DNA from: Mercenaria mercenaria
Lineage: Eukaryota; Mollusca; Bivalvia; Venerida; Veneridae
DNA: 64,000 nucleotides
Direction of reading: 5' to 3'
Assembly (NCBI RefSeq): GCF_021730395.1
Contig: NC_069362.1
Span: 88,614,001 to 88,678,000 of the forward strand
Below the pieces are notes generated by a model. The model worked only from the letters and a program-made list of their open reading frames with translations. It made no database searches and was not told the origin of the DNA. Positions 23,921 through 37,691 of the stretch are shown in pieces. The translations under genes were made by a program, and so were the position numbers. Position 1 is the stretch's first letter. Every line of letters starts with the position of its first letter.

Positions 23921-26900
23921 TCATACAAGTTTACACCTACGTCTTCTTTTCTTCTGCTTTTGACGAATTAAGCATGCTCGTATCGCTTCATAAAAAACTA
24001 GTTTTGTATTCTTGCCGGTCTTCGCAGAGCATTCTATATAATTCACTGCTTGGATTTCCTGTGCAAGGCTCCTACCCTGTAAACATACATAACGGGAGGC
24101 ATGACTTTATTCTGCACGTTACCAAAAACGGCGCACAAAACATAATTCAGTCATTGCTAATGAGTAGTATAATGTAAATTTATTTAAAATTGGGACTGAC
24201 ACAAGTTACATTACATTTTGCCAAAATTCTTAATACTGGTAAACTAAAACAATATTGAAATATCAAAAATTGCATGTATCTTTACCTCAACAAAGGAAAT
24301 GTCTTTCTTTAATGCATGTTCACGTTCTGTATTGTCGTCCCTTAAGTCCATTTTTGTTCCAATTAATACGATAGGCGTATCTGGACAATGATGTTTAACC
24401 TCTGGGTACCATTGAATTAATAGAAATGATATGTCTGTCCAAATTCACATTCAAATTATTTCTAACAGTTACGAAAGTGGATGTCAGATGCATTAGAAAA
24501 ATATGATACTCCCAATTCAGTGTCACAAATCTTAAACTTGTCGTTTTATTTGATTTAGAAGTTCCTCGCTGACGTAATGCTTTCGTTCGCAAAACATGCA
24601 AACAGAATAGTCAAACAATGGCATGTATGTTATGTATGGTCCTTTCCCTTAAATATAATATTTATCCGCAACTTGAAATGCAAAAACTGTAAGTTATATG
24701 TTACGAAAAAGAAAGAGATGGTATTGCTCAGTGACAGCTTTCCATTAATCTTATATCTAGGATTTAAAACGATGCAAAATGTATTAAGAGTTACCTGCTG
24801 TTTAACGTTTTCATAACTGTCCCGTGTAACAAGGGAAAAACAGATCAGAAAAACATCCTGGAAGCAGACATAAACAAGTTTCGCTCTGTTTGAATGTTTG
24901 ATGCCAATGTAATTACTTACACTGAACAATTAACATATAATATAACATTTCCTAATAACACGTATATAAAGATACCAGAGATATAGGACCTTATAATTTT
25001 TTCTTCAAATATATCTCATAACAAACGGGGAGAAAATACAAAGGTATCTGAATGCTACAATTTTATTTAACTTTCAGCTTTCATACATCTCATGTAAAAT
25101 AGACTGATTGAATTACTACATCGGTATTATACATTGCGTTGAAAAAGACTTACCGTTTGTGGATAGGATAAGGGTCGCAACCTGTCATAATCATACTGGC
25201 CTGTAGTGTCCCATAAACTAAGGGAACAAACCCGTTCATCTACTTTGACGTTAAGTTGATAATTACTACACCTATAATTAAACAAATATTATTGTAATAC
25301 TATCTGAAAGACAGTAAACTAGTTACATTTAAAATAGATAGAAAAGGTTACATTGAACAGGCAGAGAATAAATCAAACTGCGTTTTAGATATGAAATATT
25401 CTAGCAATTTTAGCTCAAACATTTCTTGAGAATGCATGAATTTACATCGTTTAATATATCACAAAGATATCACATGGAATTACTAGCTCAGTTACAAAGA
25501 CATAAATGCGTTATTTTTAAACGATTAGTGGTACTGAAATCAACCTGACAATCTTTTTCAAATACTAATTAGGTTTAGCAACAGTACTCCACACCGCGGC
25601 GACATGACCATGTTTATAGATAGCATCACTTGACAATTCATCGATTATCATACTTATCAACATCATCGTCACTATTACTTGAAACATGATGATTTTTTAT
25701 CTTATCTGAACATGACCACCAACCTGGTGCAAATTAATGCAGAAACGATGTCTGAATGTAAAGTCTAATCAAATTTACCATACAAATATGAAATTACTAA
25801 CAAATTACTCAGCGTTTCGCCTTGTTTTATTCAGTACTATTGTAATAACGCACATATTAACAAATTACATGTTTCAGCCAAAACGAAAACCTCATTACTT
25901 GCTGTGTTCATATATTTCGAAATTTTAACCCTGAAAATATAAAATGCTTTACACAAAGAATTAGTACTGATTTTTAATTCACTATCGCTTGGAATGCTAA
26001 AATCTACTGTGTGGTCTCTACCCCACCTCCGCCAAATAAAAAGCGAAAGCAAATGAAGAATGTGTACTTACACTGTTGGTAAATATTCTCTTGGAAATGC
26101 TTCTGCGTACGACATTATTAGACACGTCTTTCCCACACACCTGAAACAGAAAACCATTTACGGTCACCTTGATCATACAGAGCACAAATATTTGTTTACA
26201 TTTATTGATTTTTAAAGAGAATTCCTATAGTTTTTTTCCTTTCATAGAATTTTTTTAAATTCACATATATGATAGGAAAATTTGTGCTGAAAACAATGAA
26301 CAAATAAAAACAATAGGTCACCAGGCTTGTTTTTGTGAAAAATTGTTTTGAACACACCCACTGTTGCTGAAACTGACAGCGATTTTTCAACATTTTCATA
26401 ATTTTCTGCTTTTTTATAAATACCAACCAATATATACATCCAGGCAGCACAATACGGCTTTTTCTTTTTACAGATTTTATTATATACTTATTTGATATCA
26501 TAGTCATATTTGTAATACTCTGTCCTTACAATAATGGGTACAAATGAAAAACAATATTGTTTCATATTTACTTTTGTGAACTTTTTTCAATGAAAAATAC
26601 CCATAGTGAAGAATATTTTTTTTAATTTTGAAAAAAAACTCTTTCATAGAATTTTTTCTTTTTCTCCTTGTGTATAGATAATTGTATTGTGAGCATAAAA
26701 ATGGCTAAAAATGTATGGGTCACCAGGCTAAATTTTATGTTAAGACCGCTAGAATACAACACCTGTTCGGACGGAAATGGCGCGAACCTGGCCAAATTGA
26801 TAACATGTATGTCTGCTAAAAGTTAAAAAAAAGTTTTAAAAATTCTTAATTCTTTCTATAATTGAATACTAAATAATCTGAAAGGTGATATTGTCTTATC

Positions 26901-27358
26901 AGTACTAAGTCAATTATCTTACATTATATGAACAACACTGTCTTTGTACTAAAATGCGATGTGAAAACACAACCACAAAAATAGCAAGATACCTGTCAGG
27001 CATGATACTTGTCAATACAACATAAACCGGTATCAACATTTGATTACTGATATAACTTATCAAAAATGTTATTTCATTCAAAATTCCTCATATTTAAGAT
27101 TGTCTGTAACATGTTTCAACAAATGTTGACTTCAGTCCAGTTTTCCATAGAAAGTGTCGGCTGCGCAGAAAGATGCGCATAAAAACTATAGGAATTCCCT
27201 TTAAACGTCCGTGGCGATCACTTTTTATCAGAACTTTTATCCGCCAAAACATGTATGTGAAAACATGTGTACCAAGTATTAACAATAAAACGGGTTAAAG
27301 CATGTATATTTAAAAGAACTAACCCATCTCCAACGACAACACATTTTTTGCCTTGCAT
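23921..27358 (-). pseudogene. Rac-like small GTPase, copy 1 (six exons, probably decaying)
   Basis: Exons on the minus strand: 27358-27324, 26140-26072, 25271-25154, 24857-24795, 24411-24286 and 24076-23921, encoding 188 aa if spliced as in its sisters. Seen motifs: GDGCVGKTC P-loop, LPTV switch [13 protein letters not shown] switch [17 protein letters not shown] and a CKLV tail. Odd points: the intron before exon 5 ends in AA rather than AG, so normal splicing should fail. One residue is missing before AFP. Switch I reads TVCSNY where Rac has TVFDNY. DTAGQ has become DTTGQ. FDEAI has become FYEAI. The AATAAA of the sister 3' UTR is lost and a 2.7-kb fold-back element sits in the 3' UTR. All reading frames are open, so decay looks recent. 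It is an inverted duplicate of copy 2, with intron similarity. Confidence 0.8.
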
Positions 27359-27403
27359 TATAGTATTTTATTACCAGGTTACCAACAATTGTTTAAATGT
27401 TTA

Positions 27404-27500
27404 ATTCTTATCAAAATTATATATACAGATGATAATAAAATGTCTAAATATAGACATCTAAAAATAAAGTTAAAATCTATGTCTAAATATATTCACTTCC
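27404..27500 (-). promoter_or_regulatory. upstream module of Rac-like copy 1: MEF2-like boxes and TATA
   Basis: In minus-strand order: a degenerate box at 27492-27483, CTAAAAATAA (27458-27467), CTAAATATAG (27444-27453), then a TATA-like TATATATAAT (27425-27416), about 60 bp before the ATG. The order and spacing match the other three copies. MEF2 recognises YTA(A/T)4TAR; binding here is inferred. Confidence 0.5.
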
Positions 27501-27990
27501 TCTTTTTAAGTCGAATATGATACTTGTTTTTTCACCTTTATCGCTGGGGTTTTACATCTGCGGATGTCTCTAAAAAATTTTTTGTTCTTGTAGCATGTAT
27601 AAATGTTGAGTTCTGCTCAACCCGGGGGCTAGAGGGGAGGGCGTGGGCGGTAGCATACATTTCAACTACTGTCCATGAACAGGCTCAATGAAACCGAGCC
27701 TGCAACAGTTTCGTTTCTGTCGTGTTGAGCGACCTGTGGAGTTTTCACTTTTTCTATTTTATTATCACAGCAGCGTTGTCTGTGCCGTGGTGCGGCCGTA
27801 AAAAGTCTCCCTGTACATTTAATCAGGGATGTTATATTTCGATGTTCTCAGATCGTTCAGCACGACTTTTATGTCGTGTTACTGGTACTGTTTAGTTTCC
27901 CAGCCTGAACATTTCGACCTGGGTAGTTCCAATACTCCCGCTTTCATAGCTTTGGTTATTGTATAATCACCCCTTGGATATGGTGAATAA
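27455..27990. repeat. dispersed repeat block upstream of Rac-like copy 1
   Basis: Near-identical to 18165-18710, from the MEF2-like boxes to CCCCTTGGATATGGTG. See that entry for landmarks. Confidence 0.7.
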
Positions 27991-30879
27991 GTGTACACTT
28001 GCTCTCTTCCTGACTAGGAAAACTTTGTGACAGTTACACATTCAGAGTACTCCGGGATTGACTGACAGCAATTTTCGCCTAACCAGGTAATATGATCTAC
28101 CTTTTTTCCATTAATTTTAATCGATCAAAACTGAATTTCCGAATTTCTCTGTGTGTAGTATGAAGTATTTATCTGGCAGTATCAATGAGATATAACCGGA
28201 CCTTTTAGCGAAGACAGCGAGCGTTTGTACAAATTTCAGCAATAATTTTAGAAGTTGCGAGAGGTATGTTATTTCCACACAGGCATTCGCTGTCAGTCAG
28301 TATCGACTCATTCCTTCTTAGATATTCAAACCAATGTATACACTTTACCGGTGCTCAAACAAATCCCATTTCATTTCATTTCATTTCAAAACTCAAAGTA
28401 TGTGAAGATCTCTTTTTTACAGTCTCTACAAAAATCATTGCTGTACATGGAAACTTACGTTCGAACAATGTAAAGTATTATAATCATAGTCATTATATAT
28501 AATTCACTTTATAAAAGATTTTATGCGGGAATTAGTCTTGTACAAATATTGCTAAATAAAGGGTAGAAATCAAATAGAAATAGCCTTAATTTCGAGACCG
28601 CATCTTCCCCGAAACGATGCCCTATAGTCTGTATTCAGACTCTATGTTTTGTCCACTGGAAATAACTCATTTAGGACCAAGTTTTCGCAGAGGATGTGAT
28701 CATTTTACCAAATTTGGCGCCGATGAAATCCTGTTTTTGTGTTATTTAAACAAAAGATTACGATGGATCTGTTCAATTCGTTGCATTCAGATGAAGTGGT
28801 GCTTTTATTATCATATACACATAAAAAAATTTGCTAAAATGTTGTAAAACACTCGAAAAACGCGAAAACTTGCACATGAGGTGATATTGTTGACCAAACA
28901 ATTACATGGGATGACCTCAGTTAAACATGAATGGCATGACTTTTACATATGATTTCGAAATGGAACTTCGCAGATTGTCTTTACGGAAGGTTTGCTGAGA
29001 ATTGATTGTAAAATTTGCCGAAAATCAAATAATATTGTTCCCTTTATAGGTCATATAGCAGTTATTTGGTCATAAATACGCTTCCGTGGTGTAGTTGAAG
29101 TCCCTAATAAACAGATTCTATTTTGTTTTTCACTTTTAGCGCATTTTCGCGTACACCGGGGCCAAATATGTTTGTTTATTTGAAAAGGAAAATGAGTGGA
29201 CCGCTTTCTGAAATGTTAGGGTACTTGACTTCAGTTGACTTGCATTTCACTGCATACTATTCAACACGCATTTTTCTTTCCGTTTTCTGGAAAATATGTA
29301 TAAATGTCTTCTGGAAAATATATCTATGAAGGAATGAAACACTAGAAACTGTATCAAACTGAATCTGAAATTGCTGAATTTTAAATGAAACAAAGAACAA
29401 TGTCTTTTATTGGTTTATAACTTTCCGATGAACAAAATATATGTTCTAAATACAGTTTTGCTGCGATTGTAAAAGTGACAGAGTAGAAAATTACGAAAAT
29501 ATTTATGTAAAGATGAACTAGTCGGTAACTAGTTGTCTTAGGTTGTCACCCATATCGGTACTTTTTCTACAGGAGTTTGCGTAACGCCACTCAAAAATCT
29601 GTATTATAATAAGAGCATATAGATTTACAATATCTTTGTTGTTTACAGAGTTTACTGATTTACTTTCGTGTATGAACCACGTTTACAATTACTTCTGCAA
29701 CAAGAACCGTGACAAGAATAAATACATGCACGGACGCATTAGTCAGTAAACAATTTAACTTGCTACGAAACGTGCATGCACTCTGCATTTTTACATACGA
29801 TCGGGTATTTATATAGCAAAACAAAATGTAGTTTTTAAAGTAAAATTTTCATGTTTTATATGTAGAACATATTTTACATCATAATTATATTAATCATAAT
29901 CTAGGAAACTTTGACAAAAAAGATAAATAAATAAGACTAAAAGGGAGGGGCCGAAAAGCGGGGGACGAAATGACAATTTTTGAAATCGTCAAGGGATACG
30001 AAATGACAAAAATGGGACGAGTTGACTGTAAATCGTTTACGGGAGATCACTCCGTATCAGAGTGGCAAAACCTGCAGGTTTGTAGTCGAACTCTGCCGCA
30101 GTTTCACTACCGAGGGGATTCAGGTTTATGACATAAGCTATTTCCACAGGAGTCTTGCAACGGATTATACTGTCTAACAATACAACTCAGAGCACCTGTA
30201 CACCCCTTAAGAAAATAATATCTTTTCCATTCAAAACCTGTGGAATTTTTCATCCAGCAATCAAAATTTACAGTTTTAATCAGCTGTTAAATGACCTTCA
30301 CCCCAGATATTTACAGGTAGTAAAGGTGAAATCGATTCCGGCCTGTCGCCGGAAAAAGTTGGTCATTAAATTTGTTATTAGAAACTATTCGGCGAACGAA
30401 ATAGTAATAACATGTATATATTTTTAAAGAAATAGATAAATACATATATTACTTATTTTAATAAAAACAAAAAAATATGTATTAACGTAGTGTGCAGTAT
30501 ACAGTATGTTCAGAAAATCAGCAGCAGCTTTCACTGAAAATTACAGTCTTGTACAGAAACACCTGACGGGTCTTCATTTTGACGTGCTAGAAAATGACAT
30601 CACATAATACATGGAAAAGTCAAAGATTTGCAATATTGTTTACGTGCATTGTGATTTGTAGAAACTAGTCTGTGAGCTTACGTAAAATATGTTCGTTACA
30701 CGGTTGCATAAAGGAGACTTCTGATTTTGATTATTAAAAATGCGAAACAAACAGAGTTGTTTTTATTCCTTTGCAAAAGTATCGCAAAATGACCAAATCG
30801 GCCGTGTAATTTTGTTTTTCCAAAGTACCAAAGTGCGCAATTTACCTTTGTTTTACTAGTAAAAAATCACATGTCTTTA
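27991..30879. other. spacer between the head-to-head Rac-like copies 1 and 2
   Basis: No gene supported. The open frames here are short and lack domains. The patch around 29940-30030 (GGGGACGAAATGAC words) is mildly repetitive. Confidence 0.35.
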
Positions 30880-31737
30880 CTACAGTAGGTACTCAATAAT
30901 GACAGGTAGGTTTTATTCATAAAATCATAATGTTGATATACTATCTCGATATTTCGACTTACTATCTCAAAATTTCGAATGATTTTACTCGATATTTTGG
31001 TTTACTAACTACCATTATGATGACGTAAATGCAAAAGTCATGGGAAAGATCAGGTACCATGGGTAACCCTACAAGTCATATTTTGTGCTCGGTCAGAGTT
31101 CACTGTTTCGGCTTTGATAAAGTTTGAACTGTTTTCAGTCTTGCTACCGTTTGAAACCAATATCGGATACCTGTAATATTTCTACATATACAGGTAAGGG
31201 AGTAAATAGAAGGTGATCGAAAAGTTTTCGAACGTAGAATATTTCATTATTTGACTTTGTCTGGAGCGTATTCGAGCCCCTACAACCAGAAGATATACCC
31301 ATACTTTACATGGACATAAATATATACGTCTCTGCTACAGTTGTAAACGAAGATCCGTTTTCGGGAGAAGCTCTAGATGCCATGAAAGCTTATATATATG
31401 GATGTATGATAGGGTCATTTTAAGTGCATCTAGACACTATGTTATTCTTTAAACCTTGTTCGAGTACCATTATTATATATAAATGTGTGGGCAGACGTAT
31501 CCACTTTATGTTTTTTTCCATCTAAAAGTCAGTAAAATGTCTTCCAAGCTCGGATATTGAGTTGAAGTAGCCCTAACAAACTTATTCATATTCGATAGAC
31601 GGATGGACGTTCAAATTTTGAGGATATGGAGGCAAACTACTAAGTTGTAAGTTCGAGAGTCAAAATTTTGAGGCAGTAAAATTTCGAGATAGTTAAATAT
31701 ATCGCGACGCTCCTCTATTCTTTAGTGCTGTAGTAAA
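30880..31737. mobile_element. inverted-repeat element related to the one at 22188-23066
   Basis: Short outer inverted ends (ACTACAG / CTGTAGT). Inside are AT-rich words such as ACTATCTCGATATTTCGACT on the left and AAAATTTCGAGATAGT on the right. The interior matches 22500-22945 in reverse complement (for example GGGGCTCGAA, GAAATATTCTA and ATCACCTTCTAT). Non-coding. Confidence 0.55.
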
Positions 31738-32819
31738 AAATTAAATGCAAGCTTCGGTTAAGTTATGGTAGCCAAGACTAGATCTACACGACAATGTTCT
31801 TTTGTTTTGCGATTTTTCTGCAAAACATAGAAAAAAATAACATGTCACCTTTATGCCACATTATCGTTTAAACAATTATCCATCGGAAAATTCAGAATCC
31901 ATAAAGTACAAGGTACATTTATATTGTCCCAATCCGTGACTCTAATTACTAACCGTCACACCCCGCTAACAACTAACAGTCTGTCCACAGAGAGACAAGC
32001 AACGGCTATTAAAAATCGGCGTACTCGAGGTACTTCAGTCTTTCAAGACATGACTGTTAACTCAGTGATAATCTAGTGGCAAAAAGAAAAATAATACCGA
32101 ATAGCAAATTGACTCTTGTGATACATATGTCACGTGGTGAACATTTCGCAATACCTGAAGAAATTCATCGACTGACCCAAATCTTTTTTACTTGTTTTTC
32201 GATGACGTTATACCATTATTTCGTCACTGTAGGCGCTTTTCATTCAGCGTCAGGTACCAGTGACGGATAGCAGTTATTGGAAAGCAGTGTAAACTTTTCA
32301 AAGTTCAAATTCTAAGTGCATTGCCGCAACTGAAATAGATCTAGATTTTCATATGGACTATAATTTATTAAAATTACTTGTATACACAAAACATTTAAAC
32401 ATTTTAGCGAAGAAATAAAATAGTTCTATATATTTTAATTTTTACTTGTCTGTTCTTTTATGAACGTCCCAGATAGCTTTTGACTCTAAGATCGAATATA
32501 ATCAATAGCTGTATATTTTATGCAGAATAAGCATATATCTATTTTCAAAACAGATATATAACCTGCAGTAAATTAAAAGGTTTTATGCCTATGTGGGAAT
32601 CACCAATGATTACGCGGGTTTTAAGACGTGGCTGAGTTGGAGGTCTACCAGACTGAAATGAAAGTAATATTTACATCACGAATTAGACTACATTTTACAT
32701 GACTAAATGTCCCCAGAAAATAGTAACAGCATTAAAACATTGCATTATGAATATTTTGCCAATCACTCACTGGTACGATAATGACTCTGTCCATTTTATC
32801 ATCCCATATCATATATTTT
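31738..32819. other. spacer with no recognised feature
   Basis: AT-rich; no exon, array or RNA gene seen. Confidence 0.35.
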
Positions 32820-33780
32820 TAGTCTAGATTAACATTGAAATACGTAATGAGGTTCCAACCATATAAAGGTAGAGTCATGTATATGAAAACACAATTACCG
32901 GTCAGTAAAATGGTCTTTCTGTTAACAAGTATGACCTCAAAGTCATAGTAGATGACAACCCTATTGTACTAAATAAGAATTAGTAAAATTAGTTTGCCAG
33001 GGAGAATGCTACATTTCCGGCATATATTTTTTTTATCTCTGAAAGCATTGGTTATGAATAGTAGGATATTTTAGTATTGTTTGACATAATATATTGATTG
33101 TGTAGGGAAACATTTTTGGCACCTGCACTAATTATAGGTTATTAAACGACTTCTTCTCATGAATCACTTCGTGGATTGTCAAACCACTTTGTCTGTAGCA
33201 TCTATGTAATATTTTCATCAGTATAAAAAATTCCACTTGGCCCCTTTCAGGGATAGCCTGAACAAAACAAATTTATAAACTCTTAATAACTTATGAACCA
33301 TATAATAGCCCTTCACCAGACTCTCTTATACTTTTTCAACTGGTTCTGCTTGATCCCTTATAGGGACTGCTAGAGCTAAAAGTATTTATGAAAATTTAAA
33401 AAGCATTCTTACAGGAACCTGTTGATGGATCTCCACTGTACATGTAAGTTGTGTAATCCACAATTTATACATTAACAATAATATCAATCTGGACACCAAA
33501 AGGTTAAAACATATTAATGTTGGCTTTATATATTCATAGACAGTTTAGTTAGATTAAAGACAACATTTTGTAAAGCAGTTGTAACTTTCTAAAAAAAATA
33601 TTTTCGAATTTGTTCAAAAGCCAGAAAATGCATCCTACAACTGATGCATTATGCTATGTGAATCTATGAAACCCCGAAAATCCCCTCTTGATTTATCAAA
33701 CACTAATAATTTATATTATTTCTATATTTCCGAATATGATTAACTTTTCTATTGTATTGTATTCATTTTTAACTTCAACG
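32820..33780 (+). repeat. upstream segment shared by Rac-like copies 2 and 3
   Basis: Matches 45425-46380 in the same orientation, with shared pieces such as GAGAATGCTACATTTCCGGC, ACATTAACAATAATATCAAT and CCAAAAGG. It shows that the duplication unit of copies 2 and 3 reached at least 1.1 kb upstream of the ATG. Confidence 0.65.
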
Positions 33781-33829
33781 ACAAGTAAATAAAGTACCTA
33801 TCCTATTCGATCAAAAGGAAGTAAATAAT

Positions 33830-33911
33830 GTGTTCTATATTAAGACGTATATTTTAAGTTTATTTTTAGATGTCTATATTTAGACACGGTTAGTATTCAA
33901 CTGTATATAAA
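33830..33911 (+). promoter_or_regulatory. upstream module of Rac-like copy 2: MEF2-like boxes and TATA
   Basis: Degenerate box CTATATTAAG (33835-33844), then consensus TTATTTTTAG (33860-33869) and CTATATTTAG (33874-33883), then TATATAAA (33904-33911), 53 bp before the ATG. GGAAGTAAATAA lies just upstream in all plus-strand copies. Confidence 0.6.
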
Positions 33912-33964
33912 GGTGATATGAAATAAATATTTAAACAATTGTGTGTAACTTTGTAATAAATAAA

Positions 33965-36900
33965 ATGCAAGCTTTTCCTGTAAAATGTGTTGTTGTTGGA
34001 GATGGGTTAGTTATTCTAAATATATTTGTTTTATAACCCGTTTTATTGTAAATACTTGGTTTTAATAGACTAAGTATAAACACATGTTTTGCTATTCACG
34101 TTTAAAGAAAATCAACGGCTGTTATGATTGTAAAGAATCTTTATTCCGTGTACTTTTTCTCTTTAAGGTGTGTGGGAAAGACGTGTCTTCTAATGTCGTA
34201 TACACAAGATGCATTTCCAGGAGAATATATACCAACAGTGTAAGTAGATATTCTTCGTTCACTTTTTTTACCGGGGGATGGGGGTGGTGGTTGGGGGGGG
34301 GGGGCGGGAGGGTGTAGACCACACAGTAGTTTTTAGCATTCCAAACGTTGGTGAATTAAAAAAAAAAACAGTATTAATTCTTTGTGTAAATCATTTCTTT
34401 CGGGGTTAAAATTTCGAAATTCTGAGATGCAAAGAAAATAAATGAACAGAGTAAGTAGTGTGGTTTTCCTTTTGGATATTTTAATATGTGCGTTATAGCA
34501 GTAGTATTAAATAAAACAAGGCGAAATGCTGATTAATTTGTTGATAATTTTATATTTGTGTGGAAAATAATGACTTAGACTTTATATTCAGACATCGTTG
34601 CTGCATTAATTAGCACCGTATTGTTGCTACAGTTTTGAGGAAATTGATAAAGTATAATTATACTTGTGAATAGTGAATCATACAAGGATGTTTTTAGGTT
34701 GGTGGTCATGTCCAGATAAGATCATAAATCATGATGTTTCAAGTAATAGTGACGATGATGTTGATAAGTATGATAACCAATGAATTGTCAAGTGATGCTA
34801 TCTATAATCAAAGCCTTGAAATGTCTGATGGTTGCGGGGTTTTTAGTAGATTTATTTTCTGTTTAAATGCCAGTCTATGACTATACATGAATGAGAAACA
34901 AATACAAGTTTAATGTGCCTCATATCTGAGATGAACTCTGCCTGACCCAGCTTGTGATGTAACCATGAGCTGGAATATCTTATCATTGATAGATCTTATA
35001 TAATCTAAATGGTCAGTGTGAGTGGATACAGGTTGAATAAAAACTGCTTGTTCATTGATAATTCATCGCATTGTTCATGAATGGGACTATTTTGTGTAGC
35101 CCATGAACATCCGTTGGATGTGATTTGGAATAAAATAAAGATGCTATGATTGTCAGAAATACACTTTAATTTTGGCAGCGGGATAAACCCGCAACCAAAA
35201 ATGGTCATGTCGCCGCGGTGTGGAGTACTGTTGTTAAACCTAATTAGTATTTGAAATAGATTATCTGATTGATTTCTGAGACCAAAAATATGTTTAAAAA
35301 TAACGCATTTATGTCTGTGTAACTGAGAGAGTAATTCCATGTGATATCTTTGTAATAAATTAAACGAAGTAAATTCATGCAATCTCAAGAAATGTTTGAG
35401 CTAAAATTGCTAGAATATTACATATGTAAACGCAGTTTGATTTCTCCTCTGCCTTTTCTGTCTATTTTAAATGTAACTAGTTTACTGTCTTTTAGATACA
35501 ATAATATTTGTGTACTTATAGGTTTGATAGTTATCAAGCTAATGTCAAAGTAGATGGACAGGTTTGTTCCCTTAATTTATGGGACACTGCAGGCCAACAT
35601 GATTATGACAGGTTGCGACCATTATCCTATCCACAAACGGTAAGTCTTTTCTACGCAATGTATAATACCAGTGTAGTAATTCAGATAAGATAAGTTGAAG
35701 CATTTGGATACCTTTGAACATTCTGTGTTTGTTATGAGATACTTTTGGCGCAAAAATTATAAGGTCCTTTTATATACATATTATTAGGAAATGTTATATG
35801 ATATGATACCTTTTAACAGGTATACTTTACCTGCTGCTAAATTTTACTTTTTGTTACGACCAAATCAGATTCATAAATATTGAACTCGTATATATTCGCC
35901 GCATACAGTCAAGTAAACTGTAAGACCTTGTAATTTCGTAAATTTTAAAATCATATAAAATCAAATCGTGTGTTTTTACCCGAAGTCCGTAAACTTTTAC
36001 AGCAGTAAAAATAACCCGTTATACGGTAATTGTCCAGTATAAGTAATTACATTGTGTCATTCATCCAAGTATAAACATTAAAGTGAGCTGAACTTGCTGA
36101 TGTCTGATTCCAGGATGTTTTCCTGATCTGTTTTTCCCTTGTTGCACGGGACAGTTACGAAAACGCTAAACAGCAGGTAACTCTTAATACTTTTTAATTG
36201 TTCATTAAGCACTTTTAAATCCTAATTAGAAGATCATTGGAAAGCTGTCAATGAGCAATACCATCTCTTGCTCTTTTGTAACATATAACTTACAGATTTT
36301 GCATTTTAAGTTGCGTATAAATATGTGTAAGGGAAAGGACCATCCATAAACTACGTGCCATTGTTAGACCATTCTTTTTGCATGAATTACGTCAGCGCAA
36401 ATCTTCTAAATGAAATAAAATGACAAGTTTTAGGTTTGAGACACTGAATTTGGAGTATTATGTTTTTCTAATACATCCTACAACCACTTTCGTAACTGTT
36501 AGAAATAATTTGAATGTGAATTAGGACAGACATATCATTTCTATTTAACTCAGTGGTATCCAGAGGTTAAACATCATTGTCCACACACGCCTATCGTATT
36601 AATTGGAACAAAAATGGACTTAAGGGACGACAATACAGAACGTGAACATGCATTAAAGAAAGACATTTCCTTTGTTGAGGTAAACATACATGAAATATTT
36701 GATATATAGATATTAGTTTACCAGTATTAAGGATTTTAAGATAATGTAATGTAACTTGTGTCAGTCCAAATTTTAAATAAATTTACATTATACTGCTCAT
36801 TTGCAGTAACTGAATTATGTTTTGTGCGCCGTTTTTGGTAACATGCATATCATGTGTTTACAGGGTAGGAGCCTTGCACAGAAAATCCAAGCAGTGAATT

Positions 36901-37019
36901 ATGTAGAATGCTCTGCGAAGACCGGAAAGAATACAAAACTAGTTTTTGATGAAGCGATACGAGCCTGTCTAATTCCTCAAAAGCAGAAGAAAAGAAGAAG
37001 TAGATGTAAACTTGTATGA
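33965..37019 (+). CDS. Rac-like small GTPase, copy 2 (six exons, 191 aa)
   Basis: A Rho-family molecular switch expected to control actin through GTP-dependent effector binding at membranes. Exons: 33965-34005, 34168-34239, 35522-35639, 36114-36176, 36554-36679 and 36864-37019. All sites are GT-AG and in phase. Domains: P-loop GDGCVGKTC (residues 12-20), switch I GEYIPTVFD, switch [38 protein letters not shown] and a tail [10 protein letters not shown], a polybasic stretch plus CaaX box for prenylation. Trp before DTAGQ (Rac W56) and [16 protein letters not shown] place it with Rac rather than Rho. Differences from Rac1: two extra N-terminal residues, Cys for P-loop Ala, His for Glu after the catalytic Gln, and an insert helix about three residues shorter. 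AATAAA lies at 37169-37174. It is divergent head-to-head with copy 1. Confidence 0.9.
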
Positions 37020-37691
37020 AGACAAGAGATGAAAAACTGTGGTCATGAAATTGTTAAATATAGACAACTCGAAATGAATGTTTTTCAATTCTGTATTGAT
37101 ATATGAACAAGCGAAATGAATCATGCCAATAGCTGAAGGCACCATATACCATTCAGTTAATTCATATCAATAAATCATCTGTATAACTGTTTTCACGGCC
37201 TATCCGCATTTAATCTGCCGCTGGATGTGATAGTCCCGGCAATGTTGCACTGTGCAGAAGGCAGTTTGAAAGCAGCTTGATAGTCTTAACGTAGAGTATC
37301 GTAATATGTTACATATGCGATGACGTTATGGTTTTAAAGAATTACAACTTGACAAGAATTACTGGTCAATGTGAATCAGTGTAGTGTGGCTGACAATTAG
37401 CTGATCAGGAAAGAAATATAAATGACGTTTACACTAATATATGTTTTCTTTTTGAACTAGTGCGTTATAAATATGCAAGCACCATACTTCAACTGTGTCT
37501 CAAAAAGTTTTCATAGTTCAAAGGCTTTGTCTTCGGCCTGCTTCTTCCCGTTGTTTCGTCCGTCCTCTGTCCTGCTAGACACCAATACATAATTTGTTTA
37601 TCACAATACATATTTTGTGGAATTGACTTTATTCTAACACAAAAAGGAACAGTCAATATAATATCTCAAAACCCCAGTATCATGTCGAGTT

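Noticed and set aside
34122-34322. Pro-His-rich minus-strand frame
   Set aside because: Antisense of exon 2 of Rac-like copy 2 and a G-rich intron tract.
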